Origin: Phormidium tenue FACHB-886
GTDB lineage: Bacteria > Cyanobacteriota > Cyanobacteriia > Elainellales > Elainellaceae
DNA length: 64,000 nucleotides
Direction of reading: 5' to 3'
Assembly: GCF_014764505.1 (NCBI RefSeq)
Contig: NZ_JACXWX010000001.1
Location: 744,001 to 808,000, forward strand
Made by a program: the position numbers and the translations under genes. Below the pieces are notes generated by a model that saw only the letters and a program-made list of their open reading frames with translations, made no database searches and had not been told where the DNA came from. Below, piece by piece: positions 17,758-27,534 of this stretch; the stretch's first letter is position 1; each line of letters begins with the position of its first letter.

Positions 17758-18450
17758 ATGTTGCGAAAACTGATACATTTTTGGCTCCACAAAATATATC
17801 CCAGTTTGACAGCGCTCATTGCCGCGATCGGCGTGGTTGGCTTAGGGAGCTGCTTGCTCATCCTCTGGATTTTGACGCACCTTTTTGAAGAAGTTTGGGA
17901 GCGAGAATCATTCACGTTTGACCGCTCAGTGTTGCTCTGGATCCATCAGTCTGCCAATCCGACGCTTGATGCTGTGATGCTAGCTGTTACTCGTTTGGGA
18001 AATCCTGGGGTGGTTGTGCCAGCCACCTGCATTGTTCTGCTGCTGCTGTGGTGGCGACGGTACCGGCAGGAAGCTAAGCTGTTTGCGATCGCCTGTATTG
18101 GCGGTGCAGTTCTCAACAGAGGACTGAAGCTGCTGTTCACTAAACCCCGCCCTGAACTATGGAAGCGGTTGATTGATGAAACCTCATTTAGCTTCCCGAG
18201 CGGTCATGCGCTGGGTTCAGTGGTGCTATATGGCATGATCGCCTATCTGCTGGCAACGCACTATCCCAAATGGGCAGCGCTAATCTATGGGTTAGCAGTC
18301 AGCTTGATTCTGGTTATCAGCTTTAGCCGCCTTTATTTGGGCGTTCATTGGCCTACTGATATCATCGCAGGCTGGGGCATTGGCTTTTTGTGGGTGACTA
18401 TTTGCACCACCATGCTAAAACCGCAAAAGCTACAGCAGCGATCGGTATAG
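17758..18450 (+). CDS. PAP2-family membrane phosphatase
   Basis: A 230 aa integral membrane phosphatase of the PgpB/undecaprenyl-diphosphatase type, which removes phosphate from lipid (pyro)phosphates at the outer face of the membrane. The three conserved motifs are complete: KLLFTKPRPELW, SFPSGHALGS and SRLYLGVHWPTDIIAGW, including both catalytic His. Five to six hydrophobic helices are visible, the first at about 17-42. It is 210 bases upstream of a DedA-family gene on the same strand; both types are linked to lipid-carrier recycling. Confidence 0.92.
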   Translation: MLRKLIHFWLHKIYPSLTALIAAIGVVGLGSCLLILWILTHLFEEVWERESFTFDRSVLLWIHQSANPTLDAVMLAVTRLGNPGVVVPATCIVLLLLWWRRYRQEAKLFAIACIGGAVLNRGLKLLFTKPRPELWKRLIDETSFSFPSGHALGSVVLYGMIAYLLATHYPKWAALIYGLAVSLILVISFSRLYLGVHWPTDIIAGWGIGFLWVTICTTMLKPQKLQQRSV

Positions 18451-18660
18451 ATCGACGGTCTCCATTGCTGTTATATGAAGTTGTAGCGGGTTTAGGATGG
18501 GCTCACAGGAGTCAAAGCCTAAACCAAAATTTATTAAAAGGTTTACTGCTAGATTAAGTTAACCTTTATCAAGTAACTTCGTCCTGTTCAGCAGATCTTG
18601 CGCCTGAAAGCTCAAGGTAAAGAGCCAACGGCTGTTGTATCGTCAAAGGAAATTAGGCTG

Positions 18661-19272
18661 ATGGTTGAGTGGATCACGAATCTGATGCAATCTCTAGGCT
18701 ACGCTGGCATTGCCCTGCTGATGTTTCTGGAGAACCTGTTTCCACCCATTCCATCAGAGCTAATCATGCCGCTGGCAGGCTTTACGGTGGCAAAAGGTGA
18801 GCTGGCGTTGGTTCCGGCGATCGCTGCTGGCGTGATTGGGACGATGCTGGGCGCGCTCCCCTGGTATTACATTGGCAAAATTGCAGGCGAAACGCGAATT
18901 CGCAATTGGCTCGATCGCTACGGCAAGTGGCTCGGCATCTCATCCGAGGAAATTGATAAATCCAAAACCTGGTTCTATCGACATGGCACAAAAGCCGTTT
19001 TCTTTGGGCGGCTGATTCCGGGCGTCCGCACGTTGATCTCCCTGCCTGCAGGCTTTAGCGGCATGGCGATGCCACAATTTTTGATTTACTCAACGCTGGG
19101 CACAACGGCTTGGGTAGGGCTGCTCACCTTTGCGGGCTATCTACTCGGCGACAACTATGAGCTAATCGATGAATATTTAGGACCTGTTTCTAAAATAGTG
19201 CTGCTGTTGCTACTGGTTAGCTTTGGGGTCTGGCTGTTCCTAAAGCGAAAGAACAGCAATCGCAGCACCTGA
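18661..19272 (+). CDS. DedA family membrane protein
   Basis: A 203 aa VTT/DedA protein; members have been implicated in undecaprenyl-phosphate flipping and proton-dependent membrane homeostasis. It has the family marks FLENLFPPIPSELIMPLAGF (about 21-40), FFGRLIPGVRTLISLPAGFSGM (about 118-139) and four to five hydrophobic helices, ending in a basic tail. I start at ATG 18661; a TTG at 18598 would add 21 polar residues not typical of the family. The PAP2 neighbour upstream suggests a shared role in lipid-carrier handling. Confidence 0.92.
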   Translation: MVEWITNLMQSLGYAGIALLMFLENLFPPIPSELIMPLAGFTVAKGELALVPAIAAGVIGTMLGALPWYYIGKIAGETRIRNWLDRYGKWLGISSEEIDKSKTWFYRHGTKAVFFGRLIPGVRTLISLPAGFSGMAMPQFLIYSTLGTTAWVGLLTFAGYLLGDNYELIDEYLGPVSKIVLLLLLVSFGVWLFLKRKNSNRST

Positions 19273-19317
19273 CCTATCTTTGTCTAGTCTTCTAATCTGG
19301 TTCGGGTTTTATTTTGT

Positions 19318-19812
19318 CTAGCCTTTCTCTAGCTGCAGTTGGGCAACCACGTGATCGAGCAACCCTTCGCAGGCATCTAGCAGTAGATCGATCACGTAGT
19401 TGAACCCTGACTCACCGCCGTAATAAGGATCGGGGACTTCCCGATCGCTATGGACTCGACAAAATTCACAGATTAGCCGTACCTTGTCGCGGTAGTGTCC
19501 GGCGCGGTCAAGCCGCAAAATGTCTTCGTAGTTTGTCTTATCCATCGCCAAGATCAAATTGAATTCATCAAAGTCCATTGGCTCAAACTGCCGCGCTCGT
19601 CCCGCTAGCCTAATACCACACTGGGCAGCTGCAGCCGTCATGCGGCGATCGGGCGGGCTGCCAATGTGGTAGCTGGAGGTTCCGGCTGAGTCGCAGATGA
19701 TGTGGTTCTGCAGATGTCGCTGGTTGATCAGATGATTCATGATGTTCTCGGCAGAGGGCGATCGGCAGATGTTGCCAAGGCAGACGAACAGGAGTTTGTA
19801 GGGCTGGGTCAT
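19318..19812 (-). CDS. Low-molecular-weight protein-tyrosine phosphatase
   Basis: A 164 aa cytosolic phosphatase. The P-loop C-X5-R-S is visible as VCLGNICRSPSAE at about residues 10-22 and the general-acid Asp lies in VPDPYYGG. Bacterial homologues often act on tyrosine kinases of exopolysaccharide export, though some cyanobacterial ones affect photosynthetic proteins. It is 97 bases downstream of lnt on the same strand. Confidence 0.93.
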   Translation of the reverse strand: MTQPYKLLFVCLGNICRSPSAENIMNHLINQRHLQNHIICDSAGTSSYHIGSPPDRRMTAAAAQCGIRLAGRARQFEPMDFDEFNLILAMDKTNYEDILRLDRAGHYRDKVRLICEFCRVHSDREVPDPYYGGESGFNYVIDLLLDACEGLLDHVVAQLQLEKG

Positions 19813-19909
19813 GAGGCAGGTTACCGTATTGTGTGATTGATTTTATCCAAACAGTTTTGATCGCGCAGAACGCGAAATTCAACTTCGCTGAAACTCTAGG
19901 GTTCTAGGG

Positions 19910-21514
19910 TTAAACCCTCAGGCGTAACCCAACCCAGCCCACAATCGCCCCGATTAGCAGCAGTGGCGTTAACCAGTTGCCCCAGCGTACGTATAGCGTT
20001 TGTGTCTGCCGTCGGTGGATGGTGTGGATATGAGTTTCGTAGGTGCGGAAGCCAGAGAGCCATTCGGTGTTGCCATGGGGGGTAACAATTCCCGAAAAGC
20101 CTGTGTTGGTAGCGCGGACTGCCCAGCGATCGGTTTCGATCGATCGCATCACATCTTGAGCATGGTGCTGCGCCATCATTGTGGCATCGTAGGGGTCGTT
20201 ATTGGAGGCAGTTAAGATAAATTGTCCGCCGTTGCGCGCCTGATGGCGGAAGATCTGCGGGAAGGCAGATTCATAGCAGATGCCAGCGATCGCCCGTCCG
20301 AATGATGTTTCAAACACCTGATCCGGACGTCCGGGCAGCATGGAAGCTTCAGTTGGCGACAGGCGGTTGATCAACCCCCCCAACACCGACTCAAACGGTA
20401 TATATTCACCTAGTGGCACCAGCTTTACCTTGTCATAGCGACCGGTAATTTCGCCGCTGCCTGCAATCGAGAACAGCGTTTGGCTGATCCGGTTGCCCCT
20501 TGTCCCAAACGTGCCAACCCAGGCAGGAACACCCCGTGCCAGAATTGCTTCATATAGCGGGTTTTTGGCTTGCGACGAGCGCCCCACCCAGAGCCAGGGA
20601 AACGAGCCTTCTGGGGTTAGCACTGCTTCGGCTCCCTCGTTGACTAGCTTGTCATAGCCCAGCGTGTAGTGCTCTAGCGCTAGTCGCTCGCCTTGCTCAA
20701 ATAGCTTAATGCGAGTGGGGACATTGCCCTGAATAATGCCAACTCTAAGTGCTGTGTTGGGCTGCTCAACGATCGGCTGACTATACAACGCAAACCCAAC
20801 CCCATGCAGCAATAAACAATAGACAAGCGGCAGCAGATAAGGGGCAAAGCGATACGGGTTTGGCTGGCTCCTTCTTCGCAGCCAAACCTCTGCAAGACTA
20901 CCGTTAACTGAGACGAGTGCTGCCGTCACCGCCTCGGCGCCAGAAAGCTGCCCCAGATGCAGAATCGCCAAATTATGCGGGCTTTGGGTAAAAGAAATCG
21001 CAGTCCAGTACAGAATACTTTGACTCCACAGCGACTCAATGCCACACCAAAGCGCAGTGCCAATTAAAATCCGTAAAAATGTCAGCAGGAAACGCGGTTC
21101 TGTGGTTCTGGCTTTGCGGAAAAGGGCAGCCATCACTCCTGCCCAAAGCGCTGCGATCGCCGCTCCCCAAAGTGTGATGAATATCCAGCAAAACAGCGTG
21201 ATCGCAACGCTAGCTAACCAGGGAACTCCCATCCAAGTCAGGGGATGCAGCTCCCTCACCCAAGACAATGCCAAGCCATGGTAGCCAATGCCCCAGGCTA
21301 ACCCATAGCCGATCGCTTGCCGCCGTGAACGCGCCCGGTCTATCACCAAAACCCACAGCGGCACAATGGCTATCCACGCCAAAAACCAGAGGTTAGCAGG
21401 CGCAGGCGCCAAACCCATGCCAATACCGCTGAGCCAGGCAATCCACATGCCGCGATCAGTGGAGAGGGAGCGGAGCCAGCTTATGAGGCGATCGACTAGC
21501 GTAGGCGGAGACAT
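19910..21514 (-). CDS. lnt: Apolipoprotein N-acyltransferase
   Basis: Adds the third acyl chain to the N-terminal Cys of lipoproteins at the inner membrane. The protein of about 534 aa has six or more membrane helices in the first half and a nitrilase-like periplasmic domain. The catalytic triad is present: Glu in LTPEGSFPWLW, Lys in DKVKLVPLGEYIPFE and Cys in AGICYESAFP. I start at ATG 21514 (MSPPTLVDRL); the frame is open to 21685 with other starts at 21532 and 21538, so the true start is not certain. It is divergent from a predicted lipoprotein gene. Confidence 0.92.
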   Translation of the reverse strand: MSPPTLVDRLISWLRSLSTDRGMWIAWLSGIGMGLAPAPANLWFLAWIAIVPLWVLVIDRARSRRQAIGYGLAWGIGYHGLALSWVRELHPLTWMGVPWLASVAITLFCWIFITLWGAAIAALWAGVMAALFRKARTTEPRFLLTFLRILIGTALWCGIESLWSQSILYWTAISFTQSPHNLAILHLGQLSGAEAVTAALVSVNGSLAEVWLRRRSQPNPYRFAPYLLPLVYCLLLHGVGFALYSQPIVEQPNTALRVGIIQGNVPTRIKLFEQGERLALEHYTLGYDKLVNEGAEAVLTPEGSFPWLWVGRSSQAKNPLYEAILARGVPAWVGTFGTRGNRISQTLFSIAGSGEITGRYDKVKLVPLGEYIPFESVLGGLINRLSPTEASMLPGRPDQVFETSFGRAIAGICYESAFPQIFRHQARNGGQFILTASNNDPYDATMMAQHHAQDVMRSIETDRWAVRATNTGFSGIVTPHGNTEWLSGFRTYETHIHTIHRRQTQTLYVRWGNWLTPLLLIGAIVGWVGLRLRV

Positions 21515-21641
21515 TGAGCCTTGGGGCAGCATGGGCATCAGCAGGCGTGCAACAGGTCGATCTCTAGTATGGGCTAAAAGTTTGTACAGGCAAAAAGCCA
21601 GCGTTAAGCTGGAGCTAAAGCACAAGAAGCCGACCCATCTC

Positions 21642-22865
21642 ATGAATTTTGTCTGTTTGCCTGTCTGGATCAAGCAAGGCACCAAGCAGTTGGCGGCAAT
21701 CCTCCTGCTGAGTCTTTTGGTGGGCTGTCGTCCAGATGCCGTTGATGAAGCAGCAGAAACGCCATTTTCCCGTCCGCAGGCTTGGTCTTCTGCTCAGACT
21801 CAGGGCAGGCTGCAGCCGTTCCCGCCTCGGCTGTCGATCCGGTTACAGCGTCTGCTGAACCGCAGCGTGGGAGAAGATAAGCTGCCAGGGGCAGTGCTTT
21901 ATATTGCGACTTCAGATGGCGTTTGGATGGGAGCCGCCGGACAGGCAGATTTAAAAAAGCGTACGCTGCTGAAGCCAACCGATCGCTTCCGCATTGCCAA
22001 CCTGACGGAGCTGTTTACGGCAGTGCTTTGCTTGCAGCTTGCGCAAGAAGGCAAGCTGGAACTGGATGAGCCGATCGCCCGATATTTGCCCAAAGAGGTC
22101 AGCACTAAGCTCGGTAATACTCAAGCCATTACGGTGCGGCATTTGCTCAACCACACTAGCGGGCTAGCAGATTTGGAGCCAGAAGCGCTGAAGCAGGCGG
22201 TGACCACCACACCCAACCGCAAGTGGACAGTCAAAACCCTGCTAGATTTTTTGCCTACTCGCCCTACCCAGCGACGAGTAGGCTGGTATAACCATACGGC
22301 AACAAACTATTTGCTGCTGCAGCTAATCTTGGAACAAGTGACGGGTCAGCCACTAGTGCGGGTGCTGCACAATCGGATCACAACGCCGCTCAAGCTCAAC
22401 AACACATTTTTAGAGCAGCAAGAGCCGATCCCTAATGGCTTTGTGCAGGGCTACCAGGACTGGAACAGCGATGGCAGCCGAGACAGCGTTACGCAGCCCT
22501 TGATCAATACCGGGTTGGGCATGGGCAACAATGGCATCGTCTCGACTGCGCCTGATGTAGTTCGGTTCTTCCAAACCCTGTTTACAGGCGACAAACTGCT
22601 CTACCCCAACTCGCTCGATCAAATGATGACATTAGCGCAGGGCAGCACCGACAGCTACGGGCTGGGAATTGTGCATACCCAAACCCGCTGGGGAGAAGCT
22701 TGGGGGCAGGCAGGCGCCGTCACGGGCTTTTCATCGGTGCTGCTCTATCTGCCGCTCCATGACCTGACGCTGGTGGTCTGGACCAACGATGGCGATCGTG
22801 GCTTAGATAACCCCTATGAGCTTGCTGAAAAAAGCCTGGAAATCATTTTGGGCGATTCGCACTAG
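21642..22865 (+). CDS. Lipoprotein with inactive beta-lactamase/PBP4* fold
   Basis: A 407 aa predicted lipoprotein: a hydrophobic signal ends in LLVGC with Cys29. Residues about 65-400 fit the beta-lactamase class C / PBP4*/AmpH family (LPGAVLYIAT, TVRHLLNHTSGLADLEP, LLLQLILEQVTGQPL, GLGMGNNGIVST). The three catalytic motifs are altered: SxxK is N120-L-T-E123, YxN is Y216-N-H with two extra residues after it, and HTG is Q356-A-G. It should therefore not hydrolyse or transfer peptides by the usual route. The ATG at 21642 gives the clean signal peptide. It is divergent from lnt, whose product would process it. Confidence 0.85.
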   Translation: MNFVCLPVWIKQGTKQLAAILLLSLLVGCRPDAVDEAAETPFSRPQAWSSAQTQGRLQPFPPRLSIRLQRLLNRSVGEDKLPGAVLYIATSDGVWMGAAGQADLKKRTLLKPTDRFRIANLTELFTAVLCLQLAQEGKLELDEPIARYLPKEVSTKLGNTQAITVRHLLNHTSGLADLEPEALKQAVTTTPNRKWTVKTLLDFLPTRPTQRRVGWYNHTATNYLLLQLILEQVTGQPLVRVLHNRITTPLKLNNTFLEQQEPIPNGFVQGYQDWNSDGSRDSVTQPLINTGLGMGNNGIVSTAPDVVRFFQTLFTGDKLLYPNSLDQMMTLAQGSTDSYGLGIVHTQTRWGEAWGQAGAVTGFSSVLLYLPLHDLTLVVWTNDGDRGLDNPYELAEKSLEIILGDSH

Positions 22866-22869
22866 CGCT

Positions 22870-23349
22870 CTAGCCAAATAAGCCAGTGCCAAGCAAGCCT
22901 GAGGAGCCACGGCGGACCTGCAGCGTATAATCAACCGATCGCCTTGAGCCAGTCAATGAAATCTTAAGGTAATAGGTGCCTTCGTCTAGCCTGTTGCTGG
23001 TAAATTGCTCGGTTTTGTCAGGGCTCACCTTGTCAAAGGTTTGCAGGCTGCGTCCCCGATCGTTTAACACAGCAGCAACGACGTTGGGCTGCTTAAACAA
23101 GTCAGTAAACGGGTTGAAATTCCGCTGATTCTCGAGCGATAGCCGAATTTTGCTGCGTTTTTCAAGGTTGAATTTATAGTAGACAGGCTCATCTCTGGCT
23201 GCCGTGTCAGAATCAATTTTCCGGCTGGATTTGAGCGTCCCAAAATCTCTCTTGATGTCAAACAAATCTGAGCTAGCGCGACGAGAAAGAGGCGGTAAAA
23301 TAGAGCCTGCGCTCGATCGGGCTGCAGAAATGGGAATAGAAGTGGTCAT
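22870..23349 (-). CDS. PPC-like beta-sandwich protein
   Basis: A 159 aa protein. Residues about 45-150 resemble a bacterial pre-peptidase C-terminal (PPC) domain: YYKFNLEKRSKIRLSLENQ, VVAAVLNDRGRSLQTF and LDEGTYYLKISLTGSRRSVDYTLQV are the alternating strands of that fold. No protease is attached and no typical signal peptide is seen. The same domain type opens the lysozyme at 49371. Cyanobacteria have many such stand-alone proteins of unknown role. ATG 23349 is chosen; an in-frame start at 23373 adds eight residues. The stop lies four bases from that of the convergent lipoprotein gene. Confidence 0.75.
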   Translation of the reverse strand: MTTSIPISAARSSAGSILPPLSRRASSDLFDIKRDFGTLKSSRKIDSDTAARDEPVYYKFNLEKRSKIRLSLENQRNFNPFTDLFKQPNVVAAVLNDRGRSLQTFDKVSPDKTEQFTSNRLDEGTYYLKISLTGSRRSVDYTLQVRRGSSGLLGTGLFG

Positions 23350-23495
23350 AGGTGATAGAACTCTTGTAGCCACAGCCTATAATAAACCGATTCAGCTCAG
23401 CGGCTCCCCATTCCAGTTCACTTGTGTTGACAATTTAAAGACAGCGTTAAAATAGCGGTGTCCAACTCGATCGCCCTTTCTTACCTACAAAATTT

Positions 23496-26228
23496 GTGAG
23501 TGCTGCTTCCCAGACCGGACTTGAGCTGAGTAGACTATTTCCATTTGAGCTAGACGACTTCCAGCAACAGGCAATCGCTGCCCTGGATGCAGATCAGTCC
23601 GTAGTCGTGTGTGCGCCCACAGGCTCAGGCAAAACCCTGGTGGGTGAGTATGCCATTCATCGTGCCTTGACGCGAGGCTATCGAGTTTTCTATACAACAC
23701 CGTTAAAAGCCCTTTCCAACCAGAAATTACGCGACTTCCGCGATCGCTTTGGGGCTGATCAAGTTGGCTTGCTCACAGGCGATATTTCAATTAATCGGGA
23801 TGCACCGATCTTGGTGATGACCACCGAGATCTTCCGAAACATGCTGTATGGTACCCCAATTGGGCAAGTAGGGACATCCTTGGTAGGTGTGGAAGCCGTC
23901 GTGCTAGACGAATGCCACTACATGAACGATCGTCAGCGCGGCACGGTGTGGGAGGAGTCGATCATCTATGCACCGCCAAATGTGCAGCTAGTGGCGCTGT
24001 CTGCCACGATTGACAACAGCGATCAGCTCACCGACTGGATTAACCAAGTCCACGGCTCAACAAAGTTAATCTATTCTGATTTTCGTCCCGTTCCCCTAGA
24101 GTTTCACTTCTGCAACCCTAAAGGGCTGTTTCCGCTGCTCAACCCCAACGGCAAGGGGATTAATCCTCGTCTCAAGCCCAAAGGTGGGCGGCAGCGAGGA
24201 CGACAGGATGCCCCAAGCTTGGGATATGTTGTTAGTCAGCTGCAGCAGCGCGATATGCTGCCTGCAATCTACTTCATCTTCAGTCGGCGCGGCTGCGATA
24301 AAGCCGTAGCCGAAATGGGCAACTTCTCATTGGTCAATGATGCTGAAGTGGCTGCTCTGAAGCAGCAGATCGATGCTTTTCTGGCGCGTAACCCAGAAGC
24401 CGGGCGTGCCGAGCATATCGAGCCGCTGTATCGAGGAGTAGCAGCTCATCATGCAGGAGTGCTGCCTGCCTGGAAAGGCTTGATCGAGGAACTATTTCAG
24501 CAGGGCTTGATTAAAGTGGTCTTTGCCACCGAGACGCTGGCAGCCGGAATCAACATGCCCGCCCGCACGACGGTCATTTCTAGCCTCTCAAAGCGCACCG
24601 ATCGTGGACATCGGATGCTGACGGCTTCTGAATTCCTGCAAATGGCGGGCCGGGCCGGACGGCGTGGCATGGACAAGATCGGCTATGTAGTGACAGTGCA
24701 GACGCCCTACGAAAACGCCCAAGATGCTGCTCATCTGGCAGTTGCCAAAGCCGATCCGCTGGTGAGCCAGTTTGCGCCGAGCTATGGCATGGTGCTGAAC
24801 CTTCTGCAAACCCATACCGTGGAAGAAGCCAAAGACTTAGTGGAGCGCAGCTTTGGGCAATACCTCTCAACGCTATACCTGCGACCCCAAATTCAAGCAA
24901 TCGCTGAACGCCAGCAAGATCTGCAGCAGCAGGAGGCGCAGATCAACTCGATCGACCCTGCCCTATTGGCAAACTACGAAAAGCTGCACGAACGTCTGCG
25001 TGAAGAACGCCGGCTGCTGAAGACCTTACAGCAGCAAGCGCAGCAGATGAATTCAGAGAATCTGGCGATCGCGCTCTCCTATGCGGTGGCTGGTTCAGTG
25101 CTGAGCTTGAAGGGCAAACATGTGCCAGTTTCAGTGCCGCTGTCTGCCACTCTGGTGATGAAAGTGCAGGGAGCGGGGCAGTTTCCTTACTTGGTTTGCA
25201 TTGGACGAGACAATCGCTGGTATGTGGTTACGGTAGCAGATGTGGTGGGGCTCCACCCTGAGTTTCCGCGATTGGCGCAGGTCGATACGCTAGTGCCGCC
25301 TGCAGAGCTAGCGCCCAAGGCTGGATCGGTGCGCAAAGGGAACGAAGTGACAGCGGCAATCGTCGCTCAAATTCCGCAGCTTTCTCCCGAAGCTGACATT
25401 CCACCAGAAGTGCGAACCCAGCAGAGCCGTGTCACTGCCGTTGAGGCTCAGCTCAAATCGCATCCTTTGCGGGAATTTGGCGATCCAGGCTATTTGCTGA
25501 AACGCCACAACCGCATCACTCAGCTCAAAGAAGATATTCGATCGCGTGAAGACAAGCTAAGCCAATATTCACGGCGCTATTGGCAAGAATTTGTTAATTT
25601 GATGGAAATTTTGCAGTATTTCGGCTGTCTCAAGTCAGTTACAGAAGATACAGCGATTAGCTCTGATGGAGTACCAAACGAGGCGCAAGCTCGTTCAGAA
25701 AACGATCGCCCGGAGCAGTGGAAGCCAACGCCGCTTGGAGAAGTTGCTGCTGCTATTCGGGGCGATAATGAACTGTGGCTGGGGTTGGCAGTTGCCTCCG
25801 GCGAGCTAGACAACCTGGAGCCACAGCACCTCGCTGCTGCCTGCGCTGCACTGGTAACGGAAGTGTCTCGCCCAGATACTTGGACGCGCTACGAACTTTC
25901 TGATGAGGTAGAAAGTGCGCTCAATGAGCTGCGCGGAACTCGGCGGGAGTTGTTTAAGCTGCAACGGCGCTATCAGGTAGCGCTGCCCGTGTGGCTAGAG
26001 ACCGATCTAGTGGGGCTTGTGGAGCAGTGGGCAATGGGCGAAGACTGGAAGGAACTGTGCAAGGGAACTAGTCTGGATGAGGGTGATATCGTGCGAGTGC
26101 TGCGCCGCACGGTCGATTTTCTGTCGCAAATTCCTTATACACCCTATCTGCCGCGCAGCTTGAAGGATACTGCACAGCTAGCAGTGCGTGCGATCGATCG
26201 TTTTCCAGTCAACGAAGGTAAAGACTAA
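23496..26228 (+). CDS. Ski2/Mtr4-type DExH RNA helicase with DSHCT domain
   Basis: A 910 aa helicase related to Mtr4/Ski2 and to plant plastid ISE2. The motor core shows motif Q FQQQAIAALD, Walker A CAPTGSGKT (about 40-48), DExH as LDECHYMND, LSATI, FIFSRRGCDKAV, and motif VI QMAGRAGRRGMD (about 383-394). A coiled-coil-rich insert follows (about 465-520) and residues about 740-905 match the DSHCT domain. It probably remodels structured RNA with exonucleases. The GTG start at 23496 leads directly into LELSRLFPFELDDFQQQ. The upstream gap is divergent from the PPC-like gene. Confidence 0.95.
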   Translation: MSAASQTGLELSRLFPFELDDFQQQAIAALDADQSVVVCAPTGSGKTLVGEYAIHRALTRGYRVFYTTPLKALSNQKLRDFRDRFGADQVGLLTGDISINRDAPILVMTTEIFRNMLYGTPIGQVGTSLVGVEAVVLDECHYMNDRQRGTVWEESIIYAPPNVQLVALSATIDNSDQLTDWINQVHGSTKLIYSDFRPVPLEFHFCNPKGLFPLLNPNGKGINPRLKPKGGRQRGRQDAPSLGYVVSQLQQRDMLPAIYFIFSRRGCDKAVAEMGNFSLVNDAEVAALKQQIDAFLARNPEAGRAEHIEPLYRGVAAHHAGVLPAWKGLIEELFQQGLIKVVFATETLAAGINMPARTTVISSLSKRTDRGHRMLTASEFLQMAGRAGRRGMDKIGYVVTVQTPYENAQDAAHLAVAKADPLVSQFAPSYGMVLNLLQTHTVEEAKDLVERSFGQYLSTLYLRPQIQAIAERQQDLQQQEAQINSIDPALLANYEKLHERLREERRLLKTLQQQAQQMNSENLAIALSYAVAGSVLSLKGKHVPVSVPLSATLVMKVQGAGQFPYLVCIGRDNRWYVVTVADVVGLHPEFPRLAQVDTLVPPAELAPKAGSVRKGNEVTAAIVAQIPQLSPEADIPPEVRTQQSRVTAVEAQLKSHPLREFGDPGYLLKRHNRITQLKEDIRSREDKLSQYSRRYWQEFVNLMEILQYFGCLKSVTEDTAISSDGVPNEAQARSENDRPEQWKPTPLGEVAAAIRGDNELWLGLAVASGELDNLEPQHLAAACAALVTEVSRPDTWTRYELSDEVESALNELRGTRRELFKLQRRYQVALPVWLETDLVGLVEQWAMGEDWKELCKGTSLDEGDIVRVLRRTVDFLSQIPYTPYLPRSLKDTAQLAVRAIDRFPVNEGKD

Positions 26229-26229
26229 A

Positions 26230-26263
26230 CTATTGCAAACCGCACGTCCCCGGCTTGCAATAG
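26230..26263 (+). terminator. Hairpin after the helicase gene
   Basis: CTATTGCAA (26230-26238) pairs with TTGCAATAG (26255-26263). There is no T-run after it, so its role as a terminator is uncertain. Confidence 0.45.
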
Positions 26264-26321
26264 CATCTGTATTCTGTTCAAGTGAAAACGGCTGTAATTC
26301 AGTCTGTTTAAGCAAAGCTAA

Positions 26322-27089
26322 CTAAACAGACGCTTTAGCTTTCGACCAGACGCCGTGCTCGTCTTCATCAAACTGCTGATAAATTGCTCCCCATGCGGCC
26401 TGTTCCGCTTTACCATCATCATCTGTGGCTTTCAGCGCTGCGTTATAGCGCTCCAGGAAGAGATTTTGGGCATCGGGTGAGAGATGGGCGCGAACCTCTG
26501 GAGCCAAGTCTTCAACGCTGCCGCATTCACCTTGGCAAGCCCGGGGCAAGATAGCATCGTTGACATGTATCTCCTCACCGCCGCCAGCTTCTATTTCAGA
26601 TTGCACGGCTGCGGTTTTTTCGGCGGGCACTTCTGCCATCACCAAAAACTGCCCTGCTTGAACACGGGTTTCGTAGATCGCCGCTTTGTCTTCTGGCATT
26701 CCTAGAGTTGCTAGCACCGAAGCCAGCCCAGCCCCTGCACTACCTGCTAATGCTCCGCTAGCAGCCCCCAGCAGCGCTGCACCAATCGGTCCGGCTGCCA
26801 CCACAGACCCTACAAACGGAATAAACAGCACTCCTACGCCAGTCAACAAGCCCAACAATGAGCCAAACAGAGACCCAAAAACTGCTCCTGTCCTGAGCCC
26901 ACCCAAAATGACATCTTTTTTCGAGATAAAACCAGAAATTCGGGTTTCAGACTTGAAATCTTTGCCTATTACAGAAATGTGATCTCTTGAGATTCCCTGG
27001 TCTAACAGCTTTTGCACAACAGTCTTAATTTGATCTTCTGTCTGAAAAACTGCAGAAACGGTTTGCTCTGGCTTGAAGGTATCTACCAT
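26322..27089 (-). CDS. YflT-like stress domain fused to ChaB domain
   Basis: A 255 aa protein. Residues 1-75 resemble the heat-induced stress/YflT (general stress 17M) fold ([24 protein letters not shown]). A glycine/alanine-rich double hydrophobic segment (about 75-135) follows, then [34 protein letters not shown]. Residues about 190-250 match ChaB ([46 protein letters not shown]). It is likely a membrane-associated stress protein; no biochemical role can be stated. It stands alone. Confidence 0.85.
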   Translation of the reverse strand: MVDTFKPEQTVSAVFQTEDQIKTVVQKLLDQGISRDHISVIGKDFKSETRISGFISKKDVILGGLRTGAVFGSLFGSLLGLLTGVGVLFIPFVGSVVAAGPIGAALLGAASGALAGSAGAGLASVLATLGMPEDKAAIYETRVQAGQFLVMAEVPAEKTAAVQSEIEAGGGEEIHVNDAILPRACQGECGSVEDLAPEVRAHLSPDAQNLFLERYNAALKATDDDGKAEQAAWGAIYQQFDEDEHGVWSKAKASV

Positions 27090-27534
27090 TTGTTAAAGAC
27101 TCCTTTGTGCTACTTTTTGGCTTACAGCGTTTGCGCTTGATTAGGTGTGAGCGTTTGTTAAAAGCTCCACTCCACGAATCTTTCAAAAATCAAGAGTCTA
27201 CTGAATGGGAAGCTGTAGATCTGTTACTGCCTTTAGTTGAGCAGATGTTGTAGATAGGAATCATCGCATTTAGGAGAGAAAATTTTTAGTCTCTAATCTC
27301 TAGCGAAATGGGGAAGAACAATTGCACAACTTGTTTTCTGAGGCATCAAAGTTGCTAAATCTGCCGCGCCTAGAGTATTTTTCTGGGTACTCCAGATGTC
27401 TTCGATGAATTCAGCCCTTGTCCTATCTTCCGAAAGGGATAACCTTAAGCTTTGATGCAGATTCCTTCCTTCTTGTATGAAATTAAACTCGTTAGGATTA
27501 TAGAAAGGTAGCTGCTGAGGCATAGAGATTAGGT
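27090..27534. other. Intergenic region, divergent promoters
   Basis: This 445-base gap lies between the ChaB-fusion gene and a divergent hypothetical gene. A minus-strand frame of about 76 codons (27293-27523) has no ribosome-binding site and no recognisable family; I do not call it. No repeats stand out. Confidence 0.4.

Noticed and set aside
27293-27523. Possible 76 aa minus-strand gene
   Set aside because: No ribosome-binding site and no recognised family; composition is plausible, so it is not ruled out.
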